64,000 nt of DNA from Solidesulfovibrio aerotolerans (GTDB taxonomy: Bacteria; Desulfobacterota; Desulfovibrionia; Desulfovibrionales; Desulfovibrionaceae), in contig NZ_WVUD01000002.1 in NCBI RefSeq assembly GCF_009856865.1, positions 186,001 through 250,000 on the forward strand, given 5' to 3'. A model generated the notes under the pieces. That model ran no database searches. It had not been told where the DNA came from and worked only from the letters and a program-made list of their open reading frames with translations. Below are positions 51,428 to 60,160 of the stretch, piece by piece; the first letter of the stretch is position 1; every line of letters starts with the position of its first letter. A program made the translations under genes and the position numbers.

Positions 51428-52597
51428 GTGACCAGCCTGTCCTCCCGCTTCAGCCAGCGTGCCCACAATATTAAAATTTCGGCCACCAAGCTCATGCCCA
51501 TGATCGCCAGCCAGGTCGGCGGCTGCGCTTCCCTTGGCCAGGGCGTGCCCTCTTTTGCCACCCCGCCCCATGTTGTCGAGGCCGTGTGCCGGGCGCTGAC
51601 CGACCAACCCTGGGCCGGCAAGTATTCGCTCCAGCCCGGCATGCCCGAACTGCGCCAGGCAGTGGCCGGGCTGCTGGCGGCTGAAAAAGGACTTGTTGCC
51701 GACCCGGACCGCGAAATCGCCATCACCGTGGGCGGCATGGAAGCGCTCCTGTGCGCCATTTTGTGCCTGTGCGATCGCGGCGATGAGGTCATCGTCCCGG
51801 AGCCGTTCTACCCCTCCCATGTGGAGCAGGTGCTTCTGGCCGAGGCCCGTCCGGTGTTCGTGCCCCTTCGCCGCCACGACTGGAGCCTGGACGCCGACGC
51901 CGTGGCCGCCGCGGTCACCCCGTGCACCCGGGCCATCATCGTCAATTCGCCGCACAACCCCACCGGCTCGGTTTTTGCCAAGGCCGACTTGCTGGCCGTG
52001 GCCGAGGTCGCCCTGCGCCACGGCCTGACCGTCATTTGCGACGACACCTACGACGCCCTGGCCTATGACGAACCGGCCTTTTCCCTGGCCAGCCTGCCGG
52101 AGTTGCGCCCGCAGCTTGTGGCCGTGGGCAGTTTTTCCAAGCGCTACGCCTTAACCGGCTGGCGGGTGGGCTTCGCCTTTGCCCCCGAGCCGATCATGGC
52201 CCAAATGCTGAAAGTCCACGACTGCACGGCCATTTGCGCCCCAACACCCTCCCAGATAGCCGCCCTGGCCTCACTGACCGGCCCCCAGGACATCTACGCC
52301 GGCTTCCTTTCCATTCTGGCCCGACGCCGCCGCGCCATCATGGCCCACCTCGATGCCATGCCGGCCATCACCTACAACGCCCCGGGCGGCGCTTTCTACA
52401 TTATGGCCCGCTACGCCCTGCCCGACGCGCCCATGGACGTGGCCACCCGGCTGATCCACGAAGCCCGGGTCATCACCATCCCCGGCGACAGCTTCGGCCC
52501 CGGCGGCACGCAAAGCCTGCGCCTGTCCTTTGGCGGCGACGACGCCGAAATCGATACGGCCTGCCAGCGCCTGGGGGACTGGTTTGCCCGGCAGTAA
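51428..52597 (+). CDS. PLP-dependent aminotransferase, class I/II
   Basis: 389 residues from GTG 51428 (GGAG eight bases upstream); ATG 51416 in frame is an alternative. Fold-type I aminotransferase: SPHNPTGSVF, DDTYDALAYDE, SFSKRYALTGWRVGF with PLP Lys, and the C-terminal SLRLSFGG (Arg binding the carboxylate). Likely an aspartate or aromatic/alanine aminotransferase. A 24-bp direct repeat starts at the stop codon and recurs 70 bp downstream. Confidence 0.9.
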   Translation: MTSLSSRFSQRAHNIKISATKLMPMIASQVGGCASLGQGVPSFATPPHVVEAVCRALTDQPWAGKYSLQPGMPELRQAVAGLLAAEKGLVADPDREIAITVGGMEALLCAILCLCDRGDEVIVPEPFYPSHVEQVLLAEARPVFVPLRRHDWSLDADAVAAAVTPCTRAIIVNSPHNPTGSVFAKADLLAVAEVALRHGLTVICDDTYDALAYDEPAFSLASLPELRPQLVAVGSFSKRYALTGWRVGFAFAPEPIMAQMLKVHDCTAICAPTPSQIAALASLTGPQDIYAGFLSILARRRRAIMAHLDAMPAITYNAPGGAFYIMARYALPDAPMDVATRLIHEARVITIPGDSFGPGGTQSLRLSFGGDDAEIDTACQRLGDWFARQ

Positions 52598-52684
52598 GGG
52601 TGCCCCGGGCCAAATGCCTTTTGGGAGCGAGACGGTTTCACGCCGGGCAGGGTTCGCGCAGCAGTAAGGACGCCCCGGGCCAAA
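52591..52684 (+). repeat. Direct repeat of the aminotransferase 3' end
   Basis: GCAGTAAGG(G/A)(T/C)GCCCCGGGCCAAA occurs at 52591-52614 (containing the stop codon) and at 52661-52684, 70 bp apart. The second copy is 22/24 identical. Confidence 0.7.
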
Positions 52685-52803
52685 GACGGCGCTGCGGCTG
52701 CCCCTGCCAGGAGCACCGCCGGCCGCCGTATTAATCCCTTCCCCGGGGAAGTCTCTTGGAGTACACGGGGACCGGCTGCAACAGCCCAAGGATGCCGTCT
52801 CCC

Positions 52804-54261
52804 ATGAATCAGCCAAGCACTTCCCCCGGGGCGGTCGTCTACGCCCGCCCGGCCCTGGCCATGCTCGGGGTCAATCTGATGGTCTTTATGGCCACCCTCG
52901 ATATGAGCATCGTCAACGTGGCCCTGCCGACGCTGACGGAAAGTCTGCACACCGATTTCGCCACCATCCAGTGGGTCATTTTAAGCTATGTGCTGGTCAT
53001 TGCCAGCCTGCTGCTGCTGGTGTCGCGCCTGGGCGACATGCGGGATAAAAAACAAATTTTTTCCACTGGATTGGTTCTTTTCGTCGTGGCTTCGCTGTGC
53101 TGCGGCCTGGCCCCGTCGGTCTCCTGGCTTATCGGCTTTCGGGCGCTGCAAGGCATTGGCGCGGCCATGAGCCAGTCCCTGGGCATGGCCATCGTGACCC
53201 AGATCGCCCCACCGGCCAGCCGGGGCCGGGCCTTGGGATTTATCGGCGGCACCGTGGCCATGGGCCTTATGATCGGCCCGCCGCTCGGCGGGGTGCTCAT
53301 TGGTCTGATCGGCTGGCGGTCGCTGTTTCTGCTCAACGTGCCCTTTGGGCTGCTGGCCTATTTTGTCGTGCGCCGCTATATGCCGGCCTTACCACCCGTG
53401 CGTCTGGGGGAACGCTTCGACGTACCCGGGGCAGCACTGGCCTGTCTGACGCTGGCCTGCTACTGCCTGGGCATGACCTTTATGCAGCGCCAGGGTTTTT
53501 CTGACCCGACGGCCCTTGGCCTGCTCGGTGTCAGCGCTTTGGGCCTGACGGCCTTTATTGCCGTCGAACGCCGCAGCCCGGCCCCCATGCTCGACTTGTC
53601 GCTGTTCGCCAACCCGCTTATTTCGCTTCCCCTGGCTATCGGGACGCTGGTTTTTATCACCGGGGCCAGCGGATTTATCATGCCGTTTTTCCTGCAAACA
53701 GGGCAGGGCCACACGGTCACCGAGGTGGGATTATTGCTTATGATCCTGCCGGCCTCCATGGCCCTGACCGCCCCGATTTCCGGCTCTCTGGCCGACCGCT
53801 ACGGGGCCAGGGGCATCAGTCTGGTGGGCCTGATCGTGCTGTTGGGCGGCTGTCTGGCCCTGGGGACGCTGACCGAACACACGCCCTGGTGGGGCTATCT
53901 GCTGCGTTCCATGCCGGTGGGCCTGGGCATCGGCATCTTCCAGGCCCCCAATAATTCGACCATCATGGGCCAGATGCCGGCCCACCGCCTGGGCGTCGGT
54001 TCGGGACTGGCCAATTACGCCCGGGTATTTGGCCAATCCACGGGCCTGCCGCTGGTGGCCACGATCTTTTCCGGGCTGGTGCTGGCCTCCGGCACCGTGG
54101 CCAGCCACGCCGATTTCACCAGCGCGCCCCCGGCCGCCCTGGCCGCCGGCGTGGCCGGCGTGTTCCACGCCCTGGCCGCCTTGCTGGTGGTGGCCATCGC
54201 CATGGCCGTCTGGGCCTGGAAACTGGAAAATAGGGCCAAGGCCCCGGGCACAAAGGCCTGA
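52804..54261 (+). CDS. DHA2-type major facilitator drug transporter
   Basis: 485 residues from MNQPSTSPGAVVYARP; ATG 52792 is an alternative. 14 transmembrane segments in the DHA2 layout. Motif A-like RLGDMRDKKQ between TM2 and TM3 and MATLDMSIVNVALPTL (motif D1) in TM1. It exports drugs or other small molecules by proton antiport. No regulator is adjacent. Confidence 0.9.
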   Translation: MNQPSTSPGAVVYARPALAMLGVNLMVFMATLDMSIVNVALPTLTESLHTDFATIQWVILSYVLVIASLLLLVSRLGDMRDKKQIFSTGLVLFVVASLCCGLAPSVSWLIGFRALQGIGAAMSQSLGMAIVTQIAPPASRGRALGFIGGTVAMGLMIGPPLGGVLIGLIGWRSLFLLNVPFGLLAYFVVRRYMPALPPVRLGERFDVPGAALACLTLACYCLGMTFMQRQGFSDPTALGLLGVSALGLTAFIAVERRSPAPMLDLSLFANPLISLPLAIGTLVFITGASGFIMPFFLQTGQGHTVTEVGLLLMILPASMALTAPISGSLADRYGARGISLVGLIVLLGGCLALGTLTEHTPWWGYLLRSMPVGLGIGIFQAPNNSTIMGQMPAHRLGVGSGLANYARVFGQSTGLPLVATIFSGLVLASGTVASHADFTSAPPAALAAGVAGVFHALAALLVVAIAMAVWAWKLENRAKAPGTKA

Positions 54262-54282
54262 TTCCCGCCGCAGGGAGCAGCC

Positions 54283-56019
54283 TTACGCCGCACCCTGGTT
54301 TTCCAGCGCCGCCTGTTCGTTGGGCTCGAACAACTCCCGACGCACCCGGTCACGTTCCTGGTCGATCTGCTCATCGGTGGCCCCCAGTTCCCGCAACAGC
54401 CGGGCCGTCATGGCCAGGGCTATCTCGCCTTCCCCGGTAAAAACCGCCTGGACCCCGGCCTGGCGCAGGGTTTTGGCGTCCGCCAGGTACCCGACCCGGC
54501 TGAGAATACGGATATTGGGTTGCAGCTCCAGGGCCGCGGCCACGATCTCGGCGGCAGGCAGTTCTGAAGCCGTCAACAACAGACTTTGGGCCGATTCGAT
54601 GCCGGCATGGTGCAAAATCTCCCGGCTGGACGCGTCACCGTGCACCGCCGGCAGTCCTGCGGCTGCCAGGGCTTTGATGGTCTGGATATTAAGCTCCACC
54701 ACCACCGGTTCGATGCCGTTGTCGCGCAAAATGCGGCACAAAATGCGCCCCACCGGCCCATAGCCCACCACCACGGCCCGATGGGCCGCCGCGTCCACGA
54801 CCACAGCCTCGCCCAGGGCCGCCCCCCCGGACCGCACCAGGCCACGGCGCTCAAGCCAGCCCAATAGCGGCGCAACACCCTGATACAGCCAGGGATTCAA
54901 AATGATCGAAACCACCGAGGCCAGCACCAGGGCATTGGTGGCTTCGGCCGGCAGGATGCCAAGCGTTGCGGCTACAGCGGCCAGGATAAAGGAAAATTCG
55001 CCGATCTGGGCCAAAGCCGCAGCCACGGCCAGGGCGATGGCCAGGGGACGGCGCAGCAGCAAGACCACCACCAGGGCGGCCAGAGGCTTTCCCACCAGCA
55101 CAATGGCGATGGTGGCCAGTTCCAGCCGCCAGTGGGCCACCACCGTGGCCGGATCGAGCAGCATGCCGACCGACACGAAAAACAGCACGGCAAAGGCGTC
55201 GCGCATGGGCATGGCGTCCGAGGCCGCCCTGGCCCCAAAGGGCGACTGGCCGACGATCATGCCGGCCAAAAAGGCCCCCAAAGCCATGGAAGCTCCGAAA
55301 AAGAGCGCCGACCCCACCGCCAGCCCCAAGGCCGCCGCCAATACCGCCAAGGTGAACAGCTCCCGTGAGCCGGTGCGGGCCACATGGCTGAAAAACCGGG
55401 GCAACAACCAGCGACCGGCCACGGCAACTACGGCCGCCAAGGCGGCCAGTTTGGCCAAGGCCAGCCCCAGGGTCAGCCCCAGCCCGCCGCCGCCCTTTGG
55501 GCCGTACAAGGCCGGCAGCAGGACCAGCACCAGGATGGTGAACAGATCCTCGACAATAAGCCAGCCCACGGCGATATGGCCGGTGGGGCTGTGCAGGTCG
55601 CGGTTGTCGGCCAGAACCCGGGTCAGGACCACGGTGCTGGCCACGGCAATGGCCATGCCAAAGACCACCCCGGCCGTCCAGGACCAGCCCAGGGCATGGG
55701 TGGCCACGGCCCCCAGCCCGGCCGAAACGGCAATCTGGGCCACGGCCCCAGGCACGGCCACGCCGCGCACGGCCATAAGATCCTTGAGATGAAAATGCAG
55801 GCCCACGCCAAACATCAGCAGGATCACGCCGAGTTCGGCGAACTGGTTGGCGATGCCGGCGTGAGCCACAAATCCCGGCGTAAAGGGTCCAATGCAAAAC
55901 CCGGCCGCCAGATACCCGACGATGGGTGACAGCGACAGCCGCCGGGCGGCCAGCCCCAGGATCAGGGCAGCCACCAGTCCGGCGGTCAGGGTCAGGATCA
56001 GGTCAATATCGTGAGGCAT
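54283..56019 (-). CDS. Monovalent cation:proton antiporter, CPA2/Kef type, with TrkA-N domain
   Basis: 578 residues from MPHDIDLILTLTAGLVAAL, with AAGGAG upstream. About 12 transmembrane segments (1-385) with FAELGVILLMFGVGLHFHL and GWLIVEDLFTILVLVLLPALYG, then a RCK/TrkA-N NAD-binding domain (VVVGYGPVGRILCRIL, HGDASSREILHHAG). It exchanges K+ or Na+ for protons and is gated by nucleotide. It pairs with the second CPA2 antiporter at 57179, divergent with respect to each other across the zinc-ribbon and MarR genes. Confidence 0.9.
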   Translation of the reverse strand: MPHDIDLILTLTAGLVAALILGLAARRLSLSPIVGYLAAGFCIGPFTPGFVAHAGIANQFAELGVILLMFGVGLHFHLKDLMAVRGVAVPGAVAQIAVSAGLGAVATHALGWSWTAGVVFGMAIAVASTVVLTRVLADNRDLHSPTGHIAVGWLIVEDLFTILVLVLLPALYGPKGGGGLGLTLGLALAKLAALAAVVAVAGRWLLPRFFSHVARTGSRELFTLAVLAAALGLAVGSALFFGASMALGAFLAGMIVGQSPFGARAASDAMPMRDAFAVLFFVSVGMLLDPATVVAHWRLELATIAIVLVGKPLAALVVVLLLRRPLAIALAVAAALAQIGEFSFILAAVAATLGILPAEATNALVLASVVSIILNPWLYQGVAPLLGWLERRGLVRSGGAALGEAVVVDAAAHRAVVVGYGPVGRILCRILRDNGIEPVVVELNIQTIKALAAAGLPAVHGDASSREILHHAGIESAQSLLLTASELPAAEIVAAALELQPNIRILSRVGYLADAKTLRQAGVQAVFTGEGEIALAMTARLLRELGATDEQIDQERDRVRRELFEPNEQAALENQGAA

Positions 56020-56136
56020 GGCGTCTCCTTGGCACAACACCAAGACGACCGTACCCGCAAATCGCCCGGGGACGGCCGGCTGGCCGGCAATGATGCGTCG
56101 TCATCCGGCCTCGCCGCTACGGGCAGGCCGATGCCG

Positions 56137-56334
56137 TTACAGTTGCAAGAATTCCTTGCTGCCGCACAGCGGACAGCAACTACCGCCAGGATGTTTGGTG
56201 CCGCAACTGGCGCAGGCCACCTCCAGCGGCGGCGCCTCGGGATGGGCTTGGCCGCATATCCGGCAGTGGGTGAAATCCGGGTCGTTTTCAATCTGACACT
56301 TGGGGCACAGCCAGGGAGCCTTGGGCTGGGACAT
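56137..56334 (-). CDS. Small double zinc-ribbon protein
   Basis: 65 residues from MSQPKAPWLCPKCQ, with GGAGG upstream. Two zinc-ribbon knuckle pairs: CPKC...CRIC and CASC...CPLC. Such minimal proteins are adaptors for nucleic acids or other proteins. It sits upstream of the antiporter gene on the same strand, 117 bp from its start. Confidence 0.75.
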   Translation of the reverse strand: MSQPKAPWLCPKCQIENDPDFTHCRICGQAHPEAPPLEVACASCGTKHPGGSCCPLCGSKEFLQL

Positions 56335-56521
56335 GGCAACCTCCACCGCGATGTCGGCCGCCACAAGGCAGCCGAAGACAGTGGAGCCACCCTACGCCAG
56401 CGGCGGTGCAAAAGCCAAGCAGACGTTTGCTTTGCGGGCACCCGGCCCCTGGTGCCCTGGCGTTGCCCGGCGCGACGCGCCGAGTGACACGCCCGGCGCG
56501 ACATAGGCCCCGTGCAACGCC

Positions 56522-56559
56522 TGTCCAGCCCCACATGTCCAGCGCAAAGCCTGTCCAGC
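56522..56559 (+). promoter_or_regulatory. Three TGTCCAGC repeats before the marR promoter
   Basis: TGTCCAGC begins at 56522, 56536 and 56552, all within 10-50 bp upstream of the -35 box. Regular 14-16 bp spacing suggests binding sites on similar helix faces, possibly for the regulator itself. Confidence 0.4.
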
Positions 56560-56567
56560 GCAACACA

Positions 56568-56597
56568 TTGACAGTTCCTGCCAGGGACACTTAGGAT
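56568..56597 (+). promoter_or_regulatory. Promoter of the marR-CPA2 operon, start near the ATG
   Basis: TTGACA (56568-56573), 18-bp spacer, TAGGAT (56592-56597). Predicted transcript start about 56604, one base before ATG 56605, hence leaderless or nearly so. Confidence 0.55.
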
Positions 56598-56604
56598 AAT
56601 AAAT

Positions 56605-57087
56605 ATGTCTGCCGTGCCCCCCTCCCCAGACGCCGCCCTGGCCGACCGCCAGGCCCAACGCCTGCAAGAGGCCGTGGAAAATCTCTTTGCCTGCTGCCAG
56701 GCCCGCATCGCCCTGCAAAGCCAGCGCTGCAACCTGCCGCCGGCGGCACTTCGCGCCCTGCTCGCTTTGGGCGAAAACCGCTATCTGGCTCCCGGCGAAC
56801 TGGGCCGCCGCCTGGGCGTGACCAAAAGCCGGATCACGGCTGTCTCCACCCAACTGCTGCGCCTGGGGCTGATTGACAAGCATCCCGATCCTGCCGATGC
56901 CCGGGTCACCCTTTTAAGCCTCACGCCCGCCGGCCGCCGCGCCCGGGATGAGGTCCGGGAGTTTATGGCCGATCTGTTTCGCAACATCCTTGAGCGTGTC
57001 GAACCGGCCCAGCGCGAGGCGGTTCTGGCTTCCCTTACCGTGCTGCGCCACTGCATGGATGCCGTACGACGGGATTTGCAAGCCTAG
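56605..57087 (+). CDS. MarR-family regulator
   Basis: 160 residues. Winged helix (about 55-110) with PGELGRRLGVTKSRITAVSTQL and the wing DPADARVTLLSLTPAGRRA. N-terminal helix carries Cys residues (FACCQARIALQSQRC) that could sense thiol stress. It precedes the CPA2 antiporter at 57179 (91-bp gap) and likely controls it and itself through the upstream repeats. Confidence 0.9.
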   Translation: MSAVPPSPDAALADRQAQRLQEAVENLFACCQARIALQSQRCNLPPAALRALLALGENRYLAPGELGRRLGVTKSRITAVSTQLLRLGLIDKHPDPADARVTLLSLTPAGRRARDEVREFMADLFRNILERVEPAQREAVLASLTVLRHCMDAVRRDLQA

Positions 57088-57178
57088 AGGCGACCGCGCC
57101 AGACGGCCCGAATACGTCGCCGGCCCCAGACGCTCCCAACCGCTTCACAGCAACGCCCCTTTAAGGCATACCCCCGGC

Positions 57179-59176
57179 ATGGATATTCCCGTTCTTCCCG
57201 ATATCACTATTGTCTTCGGTCTGGCCGTCCTCGTCATCCTGGTCTGCCACCGGTTTAAGATACCGACACTCGTCGGTCTGCTGCTCACCGGCGTGCTGTG
57301 CGGCCCGCACGGCCTGGGCCTTGTCCGCTCGGCCCACGGCGTCGAGATCTTATCGGAAATCGGCGTCATCATGCTGCTCTTCACCATCGGCCTGGAGCTG
57401 TCCCTGGCCGATCTGTCGCGGCTCAAACGCCCGGTCTTTATCGGCGGCTCGGTGCAGATGGGGCTGACCTGGCTGGTCTTTTTTGCCGCCGGCCTTTTTG
57501 GCGTCAATTTTTCCGGCGGCTCCTCGGTGCTGATCGGCATGCTGGCCGCCCTGTCCAGTACGGCCATCGTGCTCAAAACGCTCCAGGAGCGCTCCGAAAT
57601 GGAGGCTCCCCACGGCCGGGTGAGCCTTGGCATTCTCATCTTTCAGGATCTGCTGGCCGTCCCCATGACCCTGGCCGTGCCGCTTTTGGCCGGAACGGCC
57701 CTGGGCGGCACCAATACCGCTTCCATCGCCTATACGGTCGGCAAAGGCGCGCTCATCCTGGTCTTGCTGGTGGTTTTATCGCGCAAGGTCATGCCGCGAC
57801 TGCTCCTGTCCATTGTGCGCACCCGCAGCCGGGAACTGTTTCTCCTGGCGGCACTCGGCATCTGCCTGGCCGTCAGCCTGCTCACCGCCGCCATCGGTCT
57901 GTCCCTGTCCCTGGGGGCATTTTTGGCCGGCCTGCTCCTGTCCGGGTCGGATTATCGGGAAAATCTGCATGAGGCCGTGCTGCCGTTCAAGGACGTCTTT
58001 ACTTCGCTCTTTTTCATTTCCATCGGCATGCTGCTCAACGTTACAACCGCAGCCGGGCACATCTGGGAAATATTGGGCGCAGCCATTCTGCTGCTGGTCG
58101 TCAAGGCCATCGTGGCCGGCGTGGCCACGCGCGTTCTCGGCTATCCCACCCGCACCGCCGTGCTGGTCGGGCTGGCCTTGTGCCAGGTCGGGGAATTTTC
58201 CTTTATCCTGGCCAAAGCCGGCTTTGCCCAAGAGGTCATTTCCGAACATTTCTACCAGAAGTTCCTGGCCGCCAGCATTTTGACCATGGTGCTGGCCCCG
58301 TTCCTGATCGCCCTGGCCCCCCGGACGGCCGGCATCATCTGCCGGTTGTTCCGGGTCTGCGATACGCCTGATGCTGCGCCGATGGCGCGTTATACCGACC
58401 ACCTGATCATCCTGGGTTTCGGCGCGGGCGGACGGCAACTGGCCCGGGCCGCCAAGACGGCCGACATCCCCTATGTCATCCTGGAAATGAACCCGGACAC
58501 GGTGCGCAACGAAGCCCAAAAAGGCGAACCCATCATTTTCGGCGACGCTTCCAAGCCCGGGGTGCTGACCCATATCTGCGTGCAGGAGGCCAAGGCCCTG
58601 GCCGTGGTCATTTCCGACGCCGCCGCCGCCCGCCGGGCCGTGGAAATCGCCCGCTTCGAGAATCCGGCCCTCTACATTGTGGCCCGCACCCGTTTTAACA
58701 CCGAGATCAAATCCCTGCTCAAGCTGGGGGCCAACGACGTCGTGGCCGAGGAATTCGAGGCGTCTTTGGGGGTGTTCGCTCGGGTCATGGACAAGTTCAT
58801 GCTGCCCCACGACGACATCGAGCGCATGGTGCAAGCCATCCGGCGCGAGGGCTACAAGGCCATGCTGCCGGGTTCCCTTGACGAAATGGCGGGGTTTGTG
58901 CCGGATAAATCCCTGGCCGGCCTGCATGTGGCGGTCTTTACGGTGGATGCGGCCTCGACCCTGGCCGGGCGCTCGCTTATGGACGTGCATCTGCGGCGCA
59001 AGCATGATCTGACCGTGGCCGCAGTGCGGCGCGGCGATGCCTTTGTGCCCAACCCCGACGGTCCCTTTGTCCTGAATGCCGGCGACCGGCTCTATGTCCT
59101 GGGCACGGCCGAAACGCTTAAAAAGGGAGCCGGGCTTTTCCGGGGAACCGCCGAGGCGGCCAGCCCGGCGGCATAG
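57179..59176 (+). CDS. CPA2 cation:proton antiporter with TrkA-N and TrkA-C domains
   Basis: 665 residues from MDIPVLPDITIVFGLAVLVI. About 12 transmembrane helices (1-395) with ILSEIGVIMLLFTIGLELSL and LSSTAIVLKTLQERSE, then TrkA-N (LIILGFGAGGRQLARAAKTA) and TrkA-C (about 575-655, DVHLRRKHDLTVAAVRRGDA). Kef-like K+/H+ exchange regulated by NAD(H) or other nucleotides. It follows marR in the same direction. Its 3' end overlaps the convergent cyclodeaminase gene by 85 bp. Confidence 0.92.
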   Translation: MDIPVLPDITIVFGLAVLVILVCHRFKIPTLVGLLLTGVLCGPHGLGLVRSAHGVEILSEIGVIMLLFTIGLELSLADLSRLKRPVFIGGSVQMGLTWLVFFAAGLFGVNFSGGSSVLIGMLAALSSTAIVLKTLQERSEMEAPHGRVSLGILIFQDLLAVPMTLAVPLLAGTALGGTNTASIAYTVGKGALILVLLVVLSRKVMPRLLLSIVRTRSRELFLLAALGICLAVSLLTAAIGLSLSLGAFLAGLLLSGSDYRENLHEAVLPFKDVFTSLFFISIGMLLNVTTAAGHIWEILGAAILLLVVKAIVAGVATRVLGYPTRTAVLVGLALCQVGEFSFILAKAGFAQEVISEHFYQKFLAASILTMVLAPFLIALAPRTAGIICRLFRVCDTPDAAPMARYTDHLIILGFGAGGRQLARAAKTADIPYVILEMNPDTVRNEAQKGEPIIFGDASKPGVLTHICVQEAKALAVVISDAAAARRAVEIARFENPALYIVARTRFNTEIKSLLKLGANDVVAEEFEASLGVFARVMDKFMLPHDDIERMVQAIRREGYKAMLPGSLDEMAGFVPDKSLAGLHVAVFTVDAASTLAGRSLMDVHLRRKHDLTVAAVRRGDAFVPNPDGPFVLNAGDRLYVLGTAETLKKGAGLFRGTAEAASPAA

Positions 59177-60033
59177 GCCTGCCGGGCCGCCGCCAGATCA
59201 AACAGGGCATGCCCCACGGTCTTAAAGACCACCGGCCCGGCCGGACGTGGCGGCGCGCTGTCCAGGATGTCTTCCAGGGCCGTGACCGCCCCCCAGTCCA
59301 CGCCGGCGCGCAGATAATCCCCGGCCTCGACCTTGGCCGAGGCCGGATCATCCACGAAAAGCGCCGAACGCAGCACCAGCGAGGCCGGCAACTCCGCCGC
59401 TTCGGGCGTAAATGAGCCAACGGCCGACACGAACACGTCGTCGCGCACCACATCGGCCAGGACCGGCTCGTTGCTGGTGGTGGCCGTTATGATGCGCCCC
59501 GCCTGCCGCGTTGCCTGCTCCAGCCCGGCCGCATCGGCCGCGAGGCGCACCGTGATCCCGACCTCGGCCAGGGCTGCCGCCAGCGCCGCGACCCGGTCCG
59601 GCGTGCGGCCGGCCACAATGATGTCGCGCACCCCCAGCCCCTGCCAAAACGCCTCCACATGCGCCCGGGCCTGGACGCCGGCCCCGATGACGAGCAGCGG
59701 CCCGGCCGTGCTTGGAGCCAGGAGCCGGGCCGCCAGCAGACTGACTGCCGCCGTGCGCCGGGCGGTGGTGGTCGGGCCGTCCAACACCCCCAGCCGCCGG
59801 CCCGTGGCCGCCTCCAGCACCGTCACCTCGCCCTGAATGACCGGCCTGTCCCGGTTGCCCGGATGCACGGTGATGGTCTTGACCACGGCCAGCTGCCCGT
59901 CGGCGGCCGGCATACACAAAAGCACGCCGCCCGGGATCGGCACGGCCAGCCGCTCGGGAGCCTGGGCCACACCGGCCTGGCGCGCCCGCAACACGGCGGC
60001 AATGGCCTCGGACAGGGAGAGATAATCAAACAT
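59092..60033 (-). CDS. Ornithine cyclodeaminase/mu-crystallin-family enzyme
   Basis: 313 residues from MFDYLSLSEAIAAVLRARQ, with GGAGG upstream. NAD-binding LLVIGAGVQARAHVEAF, the catalytic block with GGVLLCMPAADGQLAVVKTITVHPGN (Lys) and later GSFTPEAAELP are those of the OCD/alanine-dehydrogenase family. Substrate could be ornithine, proline precursor or an imino acid. The C-terminus overlaps the antiporter gene, so its last residues (SVSAVPRT) are encoded in its antisense. Confidence 0.9.
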   Translation of the reverse strand: MFDYLSLSEAIAAVLRARQAGVAQAPERLAVPIPGGVLLCMPAADGQLAVVKTITVHPGNRDRPVIQGEVTVLEAATGRRLGVLDGPTTTARRTAAVSLLAARLLAPSTAGPLLVIGAGVQARAHVEAFWQGLGVRDIIVAGRTPDRVAALAAALAEVGITVRLAADAAGLEQATRQAGRIITATTSNEPVLADVVRDDVFVSAVGSFTPEAAELPASLVLRSALFVDDPASAKVEAGDYLRAGVDWGAVTALEDILDSAPPRPAGPVVFKTVGHALFDLAAARQAYAAGLAASAVPRKSPAPFLSVSAVPRT

Positions 60034-60083
60034 TTGGCCTCCGAAATACTGGTACTCCCGCCCTCCCGCCCCCCCGCCCCACC

Positions 60084-60154
60084 TTGTTCGAAGAGTGTTT
60101 TCAAGGAGTTCCGGGCGTTGGATGGCCAACTGGCCGGTTGTGGGCCGCAGTCCG
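60084..60154 (+). repeat. Dispersed repeat, copy E (tail module only)
   Basis: GAAGAGTGTTTTCAAGGAGTT followed by CGTTGGATGGCCAAC and CTGGCCGGTTGTGG, matching the tail of copies A and B. Heptads and palindrome are absent. Confidence 0.6.
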
Positions 60155-60160
60155 TGGCGG

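Noticed and set aside
50858-52021. N-terminal extension of the YdjM-like gene up to 52021
   Set aside because: The extension runs antisense through the glutaredoxin and aminotransferase genes; the natural start is the ATG at 50857.
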